From: Bacillus sp. FJAT-18017
Lineage (GTDB): Bacteria > Bacillota > Bacilli > Bacillales > Cytobacillaceae
Assembly (NCBI RefSeq): GCF_001278805.1
Contig: NZ_CP012602.1
Location: 3,507,501 to 3,571,500, forward strand
Reading direction: 5' to 3'
DNA length: 64,000 nt
This document shows positions 42,565 through 51,694 of this stretch, one piece after another (within the stretch, counting starts at the first letter, position 1; each line of letters starts with the position of its first letter). The notes beneath the pieces were generated by a model. The model was given only the letters and a program-made list of their open reading frames with translations, made no database searches and was not told where the DNA came from. The translations under genes and the position numbers were made by a program.

Positions 42565-43084
42565 TCTGAGTAGTACTAGTTTTAAGTATAGGTTTGGTAG
42601 TGAGTCTCTGAGTAATACTAGTAAAAAGTTACTATATTCCGCATCCAACTAGGAATAAAGTGTAGCCTCTGGGATATAGCACTTTTAGTACTACTCTGAG
42701 TACTACTAGTTTTTTGTGTGGATTTACTAGTGAGTCTCTAAGTAATACTAGTGAAAAGTTGCTATATTCCGAATCCAACTAGGAATAAAGTGTAGCCTCC
42801 GGGATATAGCACTTTTAGTACTACTCTGAGTACTACTAGTTTTTCATGCGAGATGACTAGTGAGCCTCTGAGTAATACTAGTGAAAAGTTGCTATGTTCT
42901 GCATCTAACTAGGAATAAAGAGTAACCACCGGGATATAGCACTTTTAGTACTACTCTGAGTACTACTAGTTTTTTGTGTGGATTTACTAGTGAGTCTCTG
43001 AGTAATACTAATGAAAAGTTGCTATGTTCTGCATCCAACTAGGAATAAAGTGTAGCCTCCGGAATGTAGTTATTCTGGCACTAT
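42565..43084. repeat. Tandem array of four 130-bp palindromic repeats beside a RAYT gene
   Basis: The marker GGGATATAGC occurs at 42671, 42801 and 42931, spaced exactly 130 bases, with a diverged fourth copy near 43061. Each unit contains CTGAGTACTACTAGT, two ACTAGT boxes and a long imperfect hairpin: GCTATATTCC pairs with GGGATATAGC across about 30 bases, extended by AAAAGT / ACTTTT. Inner arms TATTCC / GGAATA form a second stem. The copies differ by a few bases each. The structure fits a REP/BIME-like element. Confidence 0.85.
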
Positions 43085-43142
43085 TAGTTAGTCGAGGCAA
43101 AACCCCCCCCAGTTTAAAAACCAGGAAGGGCATATCAAAGTA

Positions 43143-44246
43143 TTAGTTTCCTTTCTTTCCAGGCAGCTCAGGTGCTTCAAAGACAGGCGGTTCTCCACCT
43201 AATGTCTTCAAAAATGCGAGCAAGTCTGCTTTCTCTTCTTCCGTCAAACCAAGCGGCATAAATTGTTTCATAAAGAAACTCTTGTTCGGGTGGTTTTCCC
43301 CCCCGCTATTGTAATACTCAATGACTTCTTCAAGCGTCGCTATGCTGCCGTCCCTCATATACGGGCCGGTGTGGGTTATTCCATACAATCCAGGTGTCCG
43401 GATCCGTCCCAAATCATCTGGATCCTTCGTTACCGCGAATCGGCCTTCATCCTCAGACTCCAGACCAATATTGTAGTAATTGTTGTCGGATAGATTCATG
43501 CCGTTGTGGCAGGTAACGCACATCGCTTTGCCGACAAATAGGTCGAGCCCGCGGACTTCCTGGTCAGTCAACGCGTCGTTTTCACCCTCGAGGAACCTGT
43601 CGTAAGGTGTATCCCGAACGACAATCTGCCGTTCAAATGCCGCAATCGCCTTTGCAATGTTTTCCTTTGTTATCCCGCTCTCGAATGCTTCTACGAATAG
43701 CTCTTCATATCCTGGTATCGCATTCAGTTCTGGTATCAAATCATCGAGCTTCTGGTTCATCTCGTTTGGATTATCGATTGGGCCAAGGGCTTGCTCCTCC
43801 AGCGAAGCTGCGCGGCCATCCCAGAAATTGGTCTTATAGTATCCAGAGTTAATGACGCTGGGAGAATTCCTGGCCCCGTCAGTTCCATCGATTTTTTCAA
43901 AAACCGCTTTGCCGTCCCCATAACCAAGGTCTGCCTCATGGCAGGTTGCGCAGCTCCGGTCGTTTTTCCCGGATAGGCGCGGGTCAAAATAAAGAACCTG
44001 GCCAAGCTTCAAAACCTCGGGTGTCATCGGATTATCCTCGGGTATCGGAATGTCGCCAATTGGCGTCAGCGCCTGATGAGTCTGCAATACATATTTAAGT
44101 TCCTCGGTTACCTCAATAACCTGTTGATCATCTTCGGTTGCATAAGGTTTGCCCGTTGGATCTGGGATAGATGATTCTTTCCCGCATCCTGCAAGAGTAA
44201 TTATTATAAAAATAAGAAAAGGCAAAACAATTTTGTATTTAGCCAT
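43143..44246 (-). CDS. Di-haem cytochrome c peroxidase, lipoprotein
   Basis: 367 residues. Signal peptide with lipobox 'LAGC' (Cys at about residue 21). Two c-type haem sites: 'CATCHEADLGYGDG' and 'CVTCHNGMNLS', spaced about 150 residues, as in MauG/CCP-type peroxidases. Distal Met/His ligands are probably in 'GPYMRDGSIATLEEVIEYYN' and the C-terminal region. It would reduce H2O2 outside the membrane with electrons from a cytochrome. The preceding promoter region is on its right. Such peroxidases are uncommon in Bacillus, but the sequence is complete. GGAGG precedes the start. Confidence 0.88.
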   Translation of the reverse strand: MAKYKIVLPFLIFIIITLAGCGKESSIPDPTGKPYATEDDQQVIEVTEELKYVLQTHQALTPIGDIPIPEDNPMTPEVLKLGQVLYFDPRLSGKNDRSCATCHEADLGYGDGKAVFEKIDGTDGARNSPSVINSGYYKTNFWDGRAASLEEQALGPIDNPNEMNQKLDDLIPELNAIPGYEELFVEAFESGITKENIAKAIAAFERQIVVRDTPYDRFLEGENDALTDQEVRGLDLFVGKAMCVTCHNGMNLSDNNYYNIGLESEDEGRFAVTKDPDDLGRIRTPGLYGITHTGPYMRDGSIATLEEVIEYYNSGGENHPNKSFFMKQFMPLGLTEEEKADLLAFLKTLGGEPPVFEAPELPGKKGN

Positions 44247-44334
44247 AATGGAAGTACCTCCGAATCTGCACTGGTACTTTCATTATAAATTCCTCAAGCC
44301 AGCAAAAGAGCATCGCAATGTGAACAATTTTCTA

Positions 44335-44389
44335 AACGTGGAGAACGTGGAAACCCGATGACGTGGAAACCAATGACTTGGAAACCAAC
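44335..44389. repeat. Short tandem repeat, unit about 15 bp
   Basis: Variants of GACGTGGAAACCAAT are repeated three to four times upstream of the peroxidase gene. It contains no ORF of note. Possibly recent slippage. Confidence 0.5.
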
Positions 44390-44494
44390 TAACTATGACC
44401 CTCGAACTTCTTGTTGAACTAGACCAGCCTTCTCTGACAAACCCATACTGGAAAACCGTTCATCAAAATCCATTTCCAAATATAATCCTCTTAT

Positions 44495-44524
44495 AAAAAA
44501 TCCTCCACACATAAGTGCGAAGGA
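44495..44524 (-). terminator. Terminator of the YwaF-like gene
   Basis: On the minus strand TCCTTCGCAC / GTGTGGAGGA forms an imperfect stem followed by TTTTTT, directly after the stop codon. Confidence 0.75.
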
Positions 44525-44537
44525 CTCTTTCTAAAAT

Positions 44538-45275
44538 CTAATCAATCGACCTCGCCACACCCTGTTTTTTCCCCTTGCCTTTATCACGGAAAATAAGCCA
44601 GACAATGAGGCTTAGTGAAATAAGCAGTCCCTCAAGCGAAACGATATACCAAGGGTAAGGTCCGAGAAAATCCAGCAAGCTTGCGGTTTCGGGTTTATGG
44701 CTCAAATACATGTAGTTGCCGCCGACCAGTTTGTTGATTAGCATGACAACGGGCAAGAGCAGGTTCAGGAACACGAACAGTTTCACGACCGACCAAATTG
44801 TTGGGCGGTAGCCGTGAACCCAGGTAAAATAGAGCGGGACAAGCACAATCATCAAATGCGTATAGAAAAAATGAATGAACCGGAAATGCGGGAAATCGAA
44901 AAAGAGATAGGGAGTTGCCAGCGCTTGAGTCGCACCAAGCAGCGCGGTGTAAAGCAAAACATCGTAGACCGCCTTGCTCCGCGTAAACAGCAGGATTACA
45001 GCCAAAATAAGGCTGATGCTGCATAACCCCGCAGGCAGCGAATCCATCGAGCGCCAGATGCCATTCGTATACATCCACACATTATAAAGAGTCTCCATCA
45101 CAACCATTGAGACGGCTGCACTGACTTCAATTCTACGATGGTGCCTTCCTTTTAATTTTTCCCGGAATAAAAAAATACCGACGGATGCAGCAATTAGGAT
45201 TCCCAAAATAACCAGGTGGGAGATTCCAAACATCTCAAAGCGAATATCCTTCGAACTTCCGCCGAACCATTCCAT
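44538..45275 (-). CDS. YwaF-like integral membrane protein (TIGR02206)
   Basis: 245 residues with seven hydrophobic segments. Typical TIGR02206/YwaF blocks include 'FEMFGISHLVILGILIAASV', 'LPAGLCSISLILAVILLFTR', 'FRFIHFFYTHLMIVLVPLYF' and 'GPYPWYIVSLEGLLISLSLI'. The function of the family is unknown. ATG 45275 is chosen because AAGGGGTGAG lies upstream. Confidence 0.85.
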   Translation of the reverse strand: MEWFGGSSKDIRFEMFGISHLVILGILIAASVGIFLFREKLKGRHHRRIEVSAAVSMVVMETLYNVWMYTNGIWRSMDSLPAGLCSISLILAVILLFTRSKAVYDVLLYTALLGATQALATPYLFFDFPHFRFIHFFYTHLMIVLVPLYFTWVHGYRPTIWSVVKLFVFLNLLLPVVMLINKLVGGNYMYLSHKPETASLLDFLGPYPWYIVSLEGLLISLSLIVWLIFRDKGKGKKQGVARSID

Positions 45276-45347
45276 CCGGCTCACCCCTTCACATAAGCTA
45301 ATCATTTACTTATTACTATGTACGGTCTTGTAAAAAATGATTTCGCC

Positions 45348-46535
45348 TTAGCTTTTCCTCGCCATGTTTTTTTGGGCCCAACTTGAGAGATCATTTCCCT
45401 TTAGGACATCTCCAAGCAAATCGGGCAGGAGATTCGGACTGCAACCAAAGCTAGGAATCCCCATTTTACCAAGCTTGCCGGCAACTGCTTCATCGTAGCT
45501 CGGCAAACCTTGATCAGAAAGAGCTAGCAATGCGACAACCGTCACCCCGGATTCATGCATTTCTTTCATCCGCCTCAACATTGCAGCCTGGTTACCGCCC
45601 TCGTATAAATCGGAAACCAGCAAAAAGATCGTTTTTCCTGGGTCAGTGATCAAGGTTTGGCAATAGGCGAGTGACTTATTGATGTCGGTGCCTCCGCCGA
45701 GTTGGATGCCAAACAACAAGTCCACCGGATCATCCTTGGCCTGCTCTGTCAAATCAACAAATTTATCATCAAACGCCACAATATGTGTCTTCAAAGCCGG
45801 TATGCTTGCAAAAATTGAACCAATGATTGATGCATAAATAACTGAGTTTGCCATCGAGCCGCTCTGGTCTATATCGAGAATGATCGTCCAATTGTTCGAA
45901 TTTCTTTTTCTATCAAAAAAGTAAAAGCGCTCAGGTACAATAATTTTTCGTTCTTTATCATAATTTTTCAGATTGCGCTGAATCGTATATTTCCAGTCGA
46001 TGCTTTCCATACCGCCGGAAATGAGCGTTCTTTCTTTCCGGTTCAATGCACCTTTGACGGCTCTCCTGACATCGTTTTCGAGGAGCCTCTTAATGTCTTC
46101 CACAACACTCCTGACCAGTTCCCTTGCTGTATCCTTCGTGCGTTCGGGAATCCTTCCTTTCAGTGCCATAAGTGTCGCAACCATTTCAATGCTTGGTTTT
46201 ACATGTTTAAGTGTTTCCGGTTCAAAAAGAAGCTGGGTTAGTCCTTTTCTTTCAATTGCATCCTGTTGGATGACAGATACGATGTCATCCGGAAAAAAAC
46301 TGCGGACATCGCCGAGCCATTTGGCAAGCCGAATTCCGCCGCCAAGACCTCCAATAGAACCCATTCTGCCCCCTTCCTCGGTCCCCACCCCGGTTTCCGT
46401 ATCATAGAGAGCGGCCAGCGCTTCATCCATCAGCATTTCTTCTTCCGTTAACAGCTGCTGGCTTTGTCCGCCAGCCAATTCCTGTTCTGCAGCTTGGCCA
46501 AGAATCAATCTCCAGCGCTTTTTTTGACTATCCAT
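45348..46535 (-). CDS. VWA-domain protein (YehP-like), last gene of a MoxR-VWA-SWIM operon
   Basis: 395 residues. N-terminal helical region (about 1-200) then a von Willebrand A domain with a complete MIDAS: 'DIDQSGSM' (D-x-S-x-S equivalent), Thr in 'GGGTDINKSLA' and 'VSDLYEGG'. VWA proteins of this kind bind the MoxR-type AAA+ ATPase and a client protein through a metal ion. It is adjacent to the DUF5682 gene, whose stop codon lies just upstream of the start. ATG 46535 is preferred because GGGGA lies 8 bases upstream. Confidence 0.85.
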   Translation of the reverse strand: MDSQKKRWRLILGQAAEQELAGGQSQQLLTEEEMLMDEALAALYDTETGVGTEEGGRMGSIGGLGGGIRLAKWLGDVRSFFPDDIVSVIQQDAIERKGLTQLLFEPETLKHVKPSIEMVATLMALKGRIPERTKDTARELVRSVVEDIKRLLENDVRRAVKGALNRKERTLISGGMESIDWKYTIQRNLKNYDKERKIIVPERFYFFDRKRNSNNWTIILDIDQSGSMANSVIYASIIGSIFASIPALKTHIVAFDDKFVDLTEQAKDDPVDLLFGIQLGGGTDINKSLAYCQTLITDPGKTIFLLVSDLYEGGNQAAMLRRMKEMHESGVTVVALLALSDQGLPSYDEAVAGKLGKMGIPSFGCSPNLLPDLLGDVLKGNDLSSWAQKNMARKS

Positions 46536-46536
46536 A

Positions 46537-48810
46537 TTACCAGTCCCCAAAGTCAAAATCGTTTAGTTGATCTAGCACCCGTTCTTCCGAATCACTTATT
46601 TCATCGTTCAAGTATTCACTGACCTCCAAAGCCTCAAGACCCCAAAAGCCTGCGAGAATTTCGGCAATCCTCGCCTTGTCCGAGGCGGTGAAGGCAGTAA
46701 AAGACCTTCGCAAAAATACAAGAGCGCGGAGGAACTCCTCATCTGCCAATGTCGCGATATAGGTGTCCATTTGTTCCCACAAAAATGGGCGGGAAATCAG
46801 CGCATACTTATTCCTCAGGCAAAGCCCCTCAAACCAGGCCCCTCCAAGGTCAGCGGGAATGCCAGGAGAGAGCCTTCTTGACACTTCTTGCTCCAATTGT
46901 TCCGGCGCAAGTTCATTCCTTTCAAGAAGCACTGCACAGCTATATCCTGATACGAGCGGGTTCAGATCATCCCGGCTGCCTACTTCCCTCAATGCAGCAA
47001 GCCAAAGATTTTCATCAACATGTTCATAGAGCTGCCGGGCAGCCTCATTCATGTCGCGCATTCCTTCGATAACCCCGCGTGCCGCATCATTATTGCATAA
47101 GGCCGCACTTGGCAAAAGTAGCGTCCCCCTAAGGAACAGTCTGGCGATAAGAGGAATGAGCGGTGCAGTATCAAGGCCGCGGACATCACCAAATTGAAGG
47201 ACATAAGCAAGCTGAGCAATGGCTGAAGCAGACTCGTTAAAATCCCCTGTTTCGGTTCCCATCCTTACCACAGCCCGCCTCGCCTCGTCCATCATCCCCA
47301 TCATCCCGCATAAATAACTGTCACGAATTACGCGTGACGCCTCGGCAACATTATTTGCCTTTTCTAACCTTTCCTTCAATACAAAGGCAACGGCTAGCTC
47401 AATCGTTTCACCCAATAGCGTTGATTCTACAAGCTGGATTTCAGTTTCAGGGCTCCAGCGAAGGTTCCACAGCTCCCCCCAGTTTCCATGGTCCTGGCTA
47501 TAGGCACCCTGGCTGGCAAAGTCGACACCCAGTGTTATCAGCTGATGGAAAAAGAATGACCGGTTTCTGTCCAGGAATGCGGCTTCCCTGCTTTTCACCC
47601 GCCTGTTTTCCCGGAGGTCAAGCTGTATGGAGGCAGAAACATTTGTTTTGTATTTTGTCAGCTTTAGCTCTTGCAGCCTTCTCTTAAAATCTTGCTGTAC
47701 CGGCGTTTGGGCAATTCCTTCAGGCAGTCGGCCAATATCCGCCCCAATCTCAATTTTGACGCAGGCAGGAGATATAACTGAAAAATCCCCATGTCCAAGG
47801 CACATCGTCGCTGCATCCCTTAAATCACGAAGGGTTGGCCATCCATTTCTGAGGGAAGCGAGCGCATAAGCAAGCCGACAGGCCTCCATTACTTCTGCTG
47901 TGGAACGGAATGTTCCTGTCTTCCTTAATTCAGCTGCAAGAGAAGTTAAATAAAAGACCGGAAGCTTTTCCGGGTCTTCCTCGATGAGGCAGTCCCAAAT
48001 CATTTTAAAATAAGCCGGTGCATGATTGCCGGCACCATAGCCTGAGCGGGACGAAAGCCTGTAATTCGAGTACGGCATTAAAGTCAAATTAACCGGCACT
48101 ATTGGAAGTCCGTTTAAATCAACTTCAACCTCCCCGCCGTCCTCCTCAAGCAGTCCTTTAATATGGAACGCCCCTGTGACGACAACGGTTTTTTCAGGAG
48201 AATGGCCTCCCAAAATAGTAGCCTTTATTCGGCTTCTCATGTACGCTTCACGAATGGAGTTATGCTTTTGCTCCGATTTACTGTCTGTCTCAGTCGTTTG
48301 TGAACGGAGCTCAATGGAAAATGCATTCATGGAGGAGATGAATGAGTTCCCATTTCTGATAGTCTCGAATGAACGTTCCCAATATGATTCATAGTCATGC
48401 TCGCCCGACAGCCTCGCTATCTCATCATATATTGAAACTCGATTCTCCAACTGCATCATATCATCCTGATCGTCCGATTGCTCAACCCTGGCAATTGCAA
48501 ACGTATTCGCTGCCGGCAAATCGATGAACTCCACATGCGCGCCAAGTTCAATAGCCCAGAGAATTGCCCTGTATTCCGGGGAATAGTCAGCCATAGGATA
48601 TACAATTGATTCAATCGGCAGCTCGGTTGTATAAGCCATGATGGCAATCGGAGGTTTTACATGTTTCCTGGCAATATCCTCCAGAAGCGGACTCATATCG
48701 GCAGGCCCTTCAATCAGGACGGCTGTAGGTTTGATTTCATTAAGAAACTTCTCTAAATGCCACGCTGCAGCTGGAGACAAATGGCGCACCCCGAACACAT
48801 GAGGCTTCAT
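46537..48810 (-). CDS. DUF5682-family protein (YehM-like)
   Basis: 757 residues. The N-terminal part has 'FGVRHLSPAAAWHLEKFL' and 'LIEGPADMSPLLEDI', and near residue 215 'VVTGAFHIKGL'. The Gly-His and Glu positions recall TraB/EreA/ChaN-fold proteins, so the N-terminal half may be an ancient esterase-like or metal-binding fold (inference). The rest is helical with no catalytic motif that I recognise. E. coli YehM has the same length and neighbours. Overlaps the MoxR gene by ATGA on the upstream side, so the two are translationally coupled. Confidence 0.75.
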   Translation of the reverse strand: MKPHVFGVRHLSPAAAWHLEKFLNEIKPTAVLIEGPADMSPLLEDIARKHVKPPIAIMAYTTELPIESIVYPMADYSPEYRAILWAIELGAHVEFIDLPAANTFAIARVEQSDDQDDMMQLENRVSIYDEIARLSGEHDYESYWERSFETIRNGNSFISSMNAFSIELRSQTTETDSKSEQKHNSIREAYMRSRIKATILGGHSPEKTVVVTGAFHIKGLLEEDGGEVEVDLNGLPIVPVNLTLMPYSNYRLSSRSGYGAGNHAPAYFKMIWDCLIEEDPEKLPVFYLTSLAAELRKTGTFRSTAEVMEACRLAYALASLRNGWPTLRDLRDAATMCLGHGDFSVISPACVKIEIGADIGRLPEGIAQTPVQQDFKRRLQELKLTKYKTNVSASIQLDLRENRRVKSREAAFLDRNRSFFFHQLITLGVDFASQGAYSQDHGNWGELWNLRWSPETEIQLVESTLLGETIELAVAFVLKERLEKANNVAEASRVIRDSYLCGMMGMMDEARRAVVRMGTETGDFNESASAIAQLAYVLQFGDVRGLDTAPLIPLIARLFLRGTLLLPSAALCNNDAARGVIEGMRDMNEAARQLYEHVDENLWLAALREVGSRDDLNPLVSGYSCAVLLERNELAPEQLEQEVSRRLSPGIPADLGGAWFEGLCLRNKYALISRPFLWEQMDTYIATLADEEFLRALVFLRRSFTAFTASDKARIAEILAGFWGLEALEVSEYLNDEISDSEERVLDQLNDFDFGDW

Positions 48811-49892
48811 CGCCCGTTCATCTCACTACATGCGTTGTACAGCTTGCGCCACTCGGAGCCCCTTTTCTTCATTACATTCTCCAGATACTCCTTCCAGACG
48901 ATGCTGTCCTTCTCTTCGTCCTTAACAACCGTCCCCTGCAGCCCGGCAGCCACATCTTCCTCGCTAATTTGCCCAGTCCCAAAGCTTCCGGCTAGCGCCA
49001 TGCTGTTTGTTAGAAGTGAAATCGCTTCTGCTGTGGAAATAACGCCGCTTGGCGATTTAAGTTTTTCTTTCCTGTCCATAGTCATTCCGGCTCGAAGCTC
49101 CCGGAAAATTGTTACCACTTTTTCGACCAGTTCTTCGGAAGGCAATTCAGCCTGAAGACGGAATTGGGAAGACAGTTCGCCGACTCGCTTGCGGACGATG
49201 TCCATTTCAGTCTCGATATTACCTGGAGTCGGCAAAACTAGAATGTTAAAGCGCCTCTTTAAGGCCGAAGACATTTCATTAACACCACGGTCACGTGTAT
49301 TGGCAGTCCCAATAATCGAGAATCCTCTTACTGCGGAAACTTCTTCGCCAAGCTCGGGAATTGTCATGCTCTTTTCTGATAATATGGATATCAGTGCATC
49401 CTGAACCTCGGACGAGCAGCGCGAGATTTCTTCAAAGCGGGCAATTTCGCCAGTTTCCATAGCCCGAAAAACCGGACTTTTCACTAGGGCCTCACGTGAC
49501 GGCCCGTTTGCAAGCAGCATCGCGTAGTTCCAGCTATAGCGGATTTGCTCCTCTGTTGTACCTGCTGTCCCCTGTATGATTTTTCCTGAGTCCCCGTGAA
49601 TCGCTGCGGTAAGCAATTCGGACAAAGTTGATTTTGCAGTTCCTGGCTCACCAATCAACAGCAGCGCTCTGTCAGTTACAAGTGTGGCAATCGCCATTTC
49701 TATTAGCCTTTTATTTCCAATATATTTGGGGACTATCTTTTTCTTCCCTGCAGTTCCACCGGCAATGAACGTATAGACCGATTTCGGTGACAGCAGCCAG
49801 CCTTCGGGAACATTCCCCTTCTCTTCTTTTCTCAAAATCTCCAATTCTTCCTGATACAGCTTTTCTGCTGGCAACCGCAGTAATTCTGTCAT
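48807..49892 (-). CDS. MoxR-type AAA+ ATPase (YehL-like)
   Basis: 361 residues. Walker A 'LLIGEPGTAKSTLSELL', Walker B/DE region 'IARFEEISRC', sensor 1 'FSIIGTANTRDRGVNEM' and an arginine-finger region 'SSALKRRFNI'. It is a MoxR-family ATPase that typically remodels complexes in partnership with a VWA protein. It shares an A of TAATG with the upstream gene and overlaps the DUF5682 gene downstream. Five genes in a row have overlapping or close junctions, so a single transcript is likely. Confidence 0.88.
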   Translation of the reverse strand: MTELLRLPAEKLYQEELEILRKEEKGNVPEGWLLSPKSVYTFIAGGTAGKKKIVPKYIGNKRLIEMAIATLVTDRALLLIGEPGTAKSTLSELLTAAIHGDSGKIIQGTAGTTEEQIRYSWNYAMLLANGPSREALVKSPVFRAMETGEIARFEEISRCSSEVQDALISILSEKSMTIPELGEEVSAVRGFSIIGTANTRDRGVNEMSSALKRRFNILVLPTPGNIETEMDIVRKRVGELSSQFRLQAELPSEELVEKVVTIFRELRAGMTMDRKEKLKSPSGVISTAEAISLLTNSMALAGSFGTGQISEEDVAAGLQGTVVKDEEKDSIVWKEYLENVMKKRGSEWRKLYNACSEMNGR

Positions 49893-51682
49893 TATATTTC
49901 CCTCCGCGAGCGCATTTCACCGGATATCTCAAACAATATCTCTTTAATTTTTTCATTGTTAATTTCGGTTTTAGCGATTTCCTCAAGCCTGTCTGCCTTA
50001 TCGGCTGGCAGCTGATGCAGCAATGCCAAATTTTCATACGCTTTATAGTAATAGTAGCTTCCTGATTTCATCGATGTGTCTGTCTTTTTCAAAACGTCGT
50101 AAACGACCTCGAAAACATCCCGGTATCCAATCTGGAAGAGCGAAGCCAGTGCCAGCACGGTTGTTTTGTCATTAAAGGTTGGTTTTTTGTTTATTTTCTC
50201 AAAAATAAAATCAAGGTGGGCTTGTCCGTGAACCTTATGGGCCATTCTGAATACGAGCTTATGTTCATCCTGTGAAATCAATAGCGGAATCCACCTGTCA
50301 TCCCACTCAACCGTTGAGCTCAGTTCTGCTTCTTCGTAATTCTCCCGGTAAGGATGCCACATGAATTCCTCATCGAACACCCTAAGGCTATTTTTAAGGA
50401 ACACAAGCTCTTCCATCGCCTCCAGGATTGCCACTCGAGCGGGATTCTTGCCCGTTTTTTGAATATAACCAGAATACATGTTGTAAATTTCCACGGCTGA
50501 ACGATGGCGCAAAGATGCCTTTAAGGATATACCAGCAAGCTTTGCTTTTTTTGGCAAAAGAAAAAGCTTTTCAACAAATTCTACATACTCCTTCTTTGGC
50601 TGCCTCATTAGAATATCGGCTGCTTTGCGTGCAGCATCTATTGAAACCTGAGGGTCTGCGGCAACTTCCTGAAGAAAAGCACAAATTTCCTGGCTATTCG
50701 CACCATCAAGAGTCCAAATTGCCCAAAGCAGCGAATGGTCATCAGGTTTCTTTTTGGCGTCCTGCTGCTCATGGTACAGCTTTTTTGCATAAGAAAGCAT
50801 GGTTTCTGCCATTGCGGCTGACGGATGTGCTCCCGCCACTTCAATAATTAATTCCGAGTCCTTTGTTTCGAGGGCGTTTGCGATACAGTCCAGTGCCGCC
50901 GGGGTAGCACGTTTGGCCAAGGAGGTGAATGCGGCGCGCCTTATGTCCTGCTTCTTTGCCTTAGTGTAATCAATCAGCACATGTTCACACTCATCATAGT
51001 CTGCCAGAATCCCAAGAACGGTCTCCTTCACCCCGGGGGAACCTGTTTCGAGAGCCTCCAGGTAAAATGGCAGCCCTTCTGTCCCAAGAATGGTATGGAT
51101 GGCGCGTATTCGTCTGCTGTCCCCTCCTTTTCCTTTTGGATTGAAAGACTCTTTTATTAATGGAACAATTTGTCTTCCGAATCCCGGTATAATTTTTTCC
51201 TCGATAAAATCTGCCAGAAGCGCATTCGCATCGTCCAATGCTGAAATTAATGGCAGCACGAGACGTAAGTCATTCATTTTTCCAGCAAAATGTGCTTCCT
51301 TGACTACTTCCGTTCTCCCCGGCCCCGTAGATTCCAATGCCTGAAGAATGGAAGCCAAGGAGAGATAAGCCATATCAGTCTGAAAGGGAAGACTATAGTT
51401 TTCATTGGCAATTTCACCTTGTTTTCCGGTAGTTCCCATTGTATACAAAACGGATGACAGCAGTTGCGAAAGCTCTAGCAAATCGTCGGCTGAACTGCCA
51501 CTTCCGAATGCAAGTTCTTCAGTCAATTGACTTAGCCGTTTAAAAACTGGGGCTTTCTCTCCCATTTTCTTTAAAACCGGGATCGCTTTTTGCAGTTTCA
51601 TGTCACCCCGAGCCAGGTCACTGCCTGCAATTGCAAACCTCCGCGTCTCTTCCTGCAATTCTAGTAAAACAGGTATGCTCAT
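49892..51682 (-). CDS. Helical-repeat (HEAT-like) protein of the MoxR-VWA operon
   Basis: 596 residues, almost entirely alpha-helical. Repeated helix pairs with alternating hydrophobic residues are seen, for example 'KKQDIRRAAFTSLAKRATPA' and 'DSELIIEVAGAHPSAAMAET', consistent with HEAT-like repeats (scaffold or substrate adaptor). No catalytic motif is recognised. It sits 12 bases downstream of the SWIM gene and overlaps the AAA+ gene by one base, so it is part of the system. Confidence 0.65.
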   Translation of the reverse strand: MSIPVLLELQEETRRFAIAGSDLARGDMKLQKAIPVLKKMGEKAPVFKRLSQLTEELAFGSGSSADDLLELSQLLSSVLYTMGTTGKQGEIANENYSLPFQTDMAYLSLASILQALESTGPGRTEVVKEAHFAGKMNDLRLVLPLISALDDANALLADFIEEKIIPGFGRQIVPLIKESFNPKGKGGDSRRIRAIHTILGTEGLPFYLEALETGSPGVKETVLGILADYDECEHVLIDYTKAKKQDIRRAAFTSLAKRATPAALDCIANALETKDSELIIEVAGAHPSAAMAETMLSYAKKLYHEQQDAKKKPDDHSLLWAIWTLDGANSQEICAFLQEVAADPQVSIDAARKAADILMRQPKKEYVEFVEKLFLLPKKAKLAGISLKASLRHRSAVEIYNMYSGYIQKTGKNPARVAILEAMEELVFLKNSLRVFDEEFMWHPYRENYEEAELSSTVEWDDRWIPLLISQDEHKLVFRMAHKVHGQAHLDFIFEKINKKPTFNDKTTVLALASLFQIGYRDVFEVVYDVLKKTDTSMKSGSYYYYKAYENLALLHQLPADKADRLEEIAKTEINNEKIKEILFEISGEMRSRREI

Positions 51683-51694
51683 AGTTCCCCTCCT

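Noticed and set aside
42565..43084. CRISPR array or origin iterons
   Set aside because: The 130-base units are nearly identical over their full length and form hairpins; no cas or replication-initiator gene is adjacent. RAYT context fits better.
44335..44389. Regulatory operator array before the peroxidase gene
   Set aside because: The 15-base units are imperfect, not palindromic, and sit about 100 bases from the start codon without promoter elements; simple slippage is likelier.
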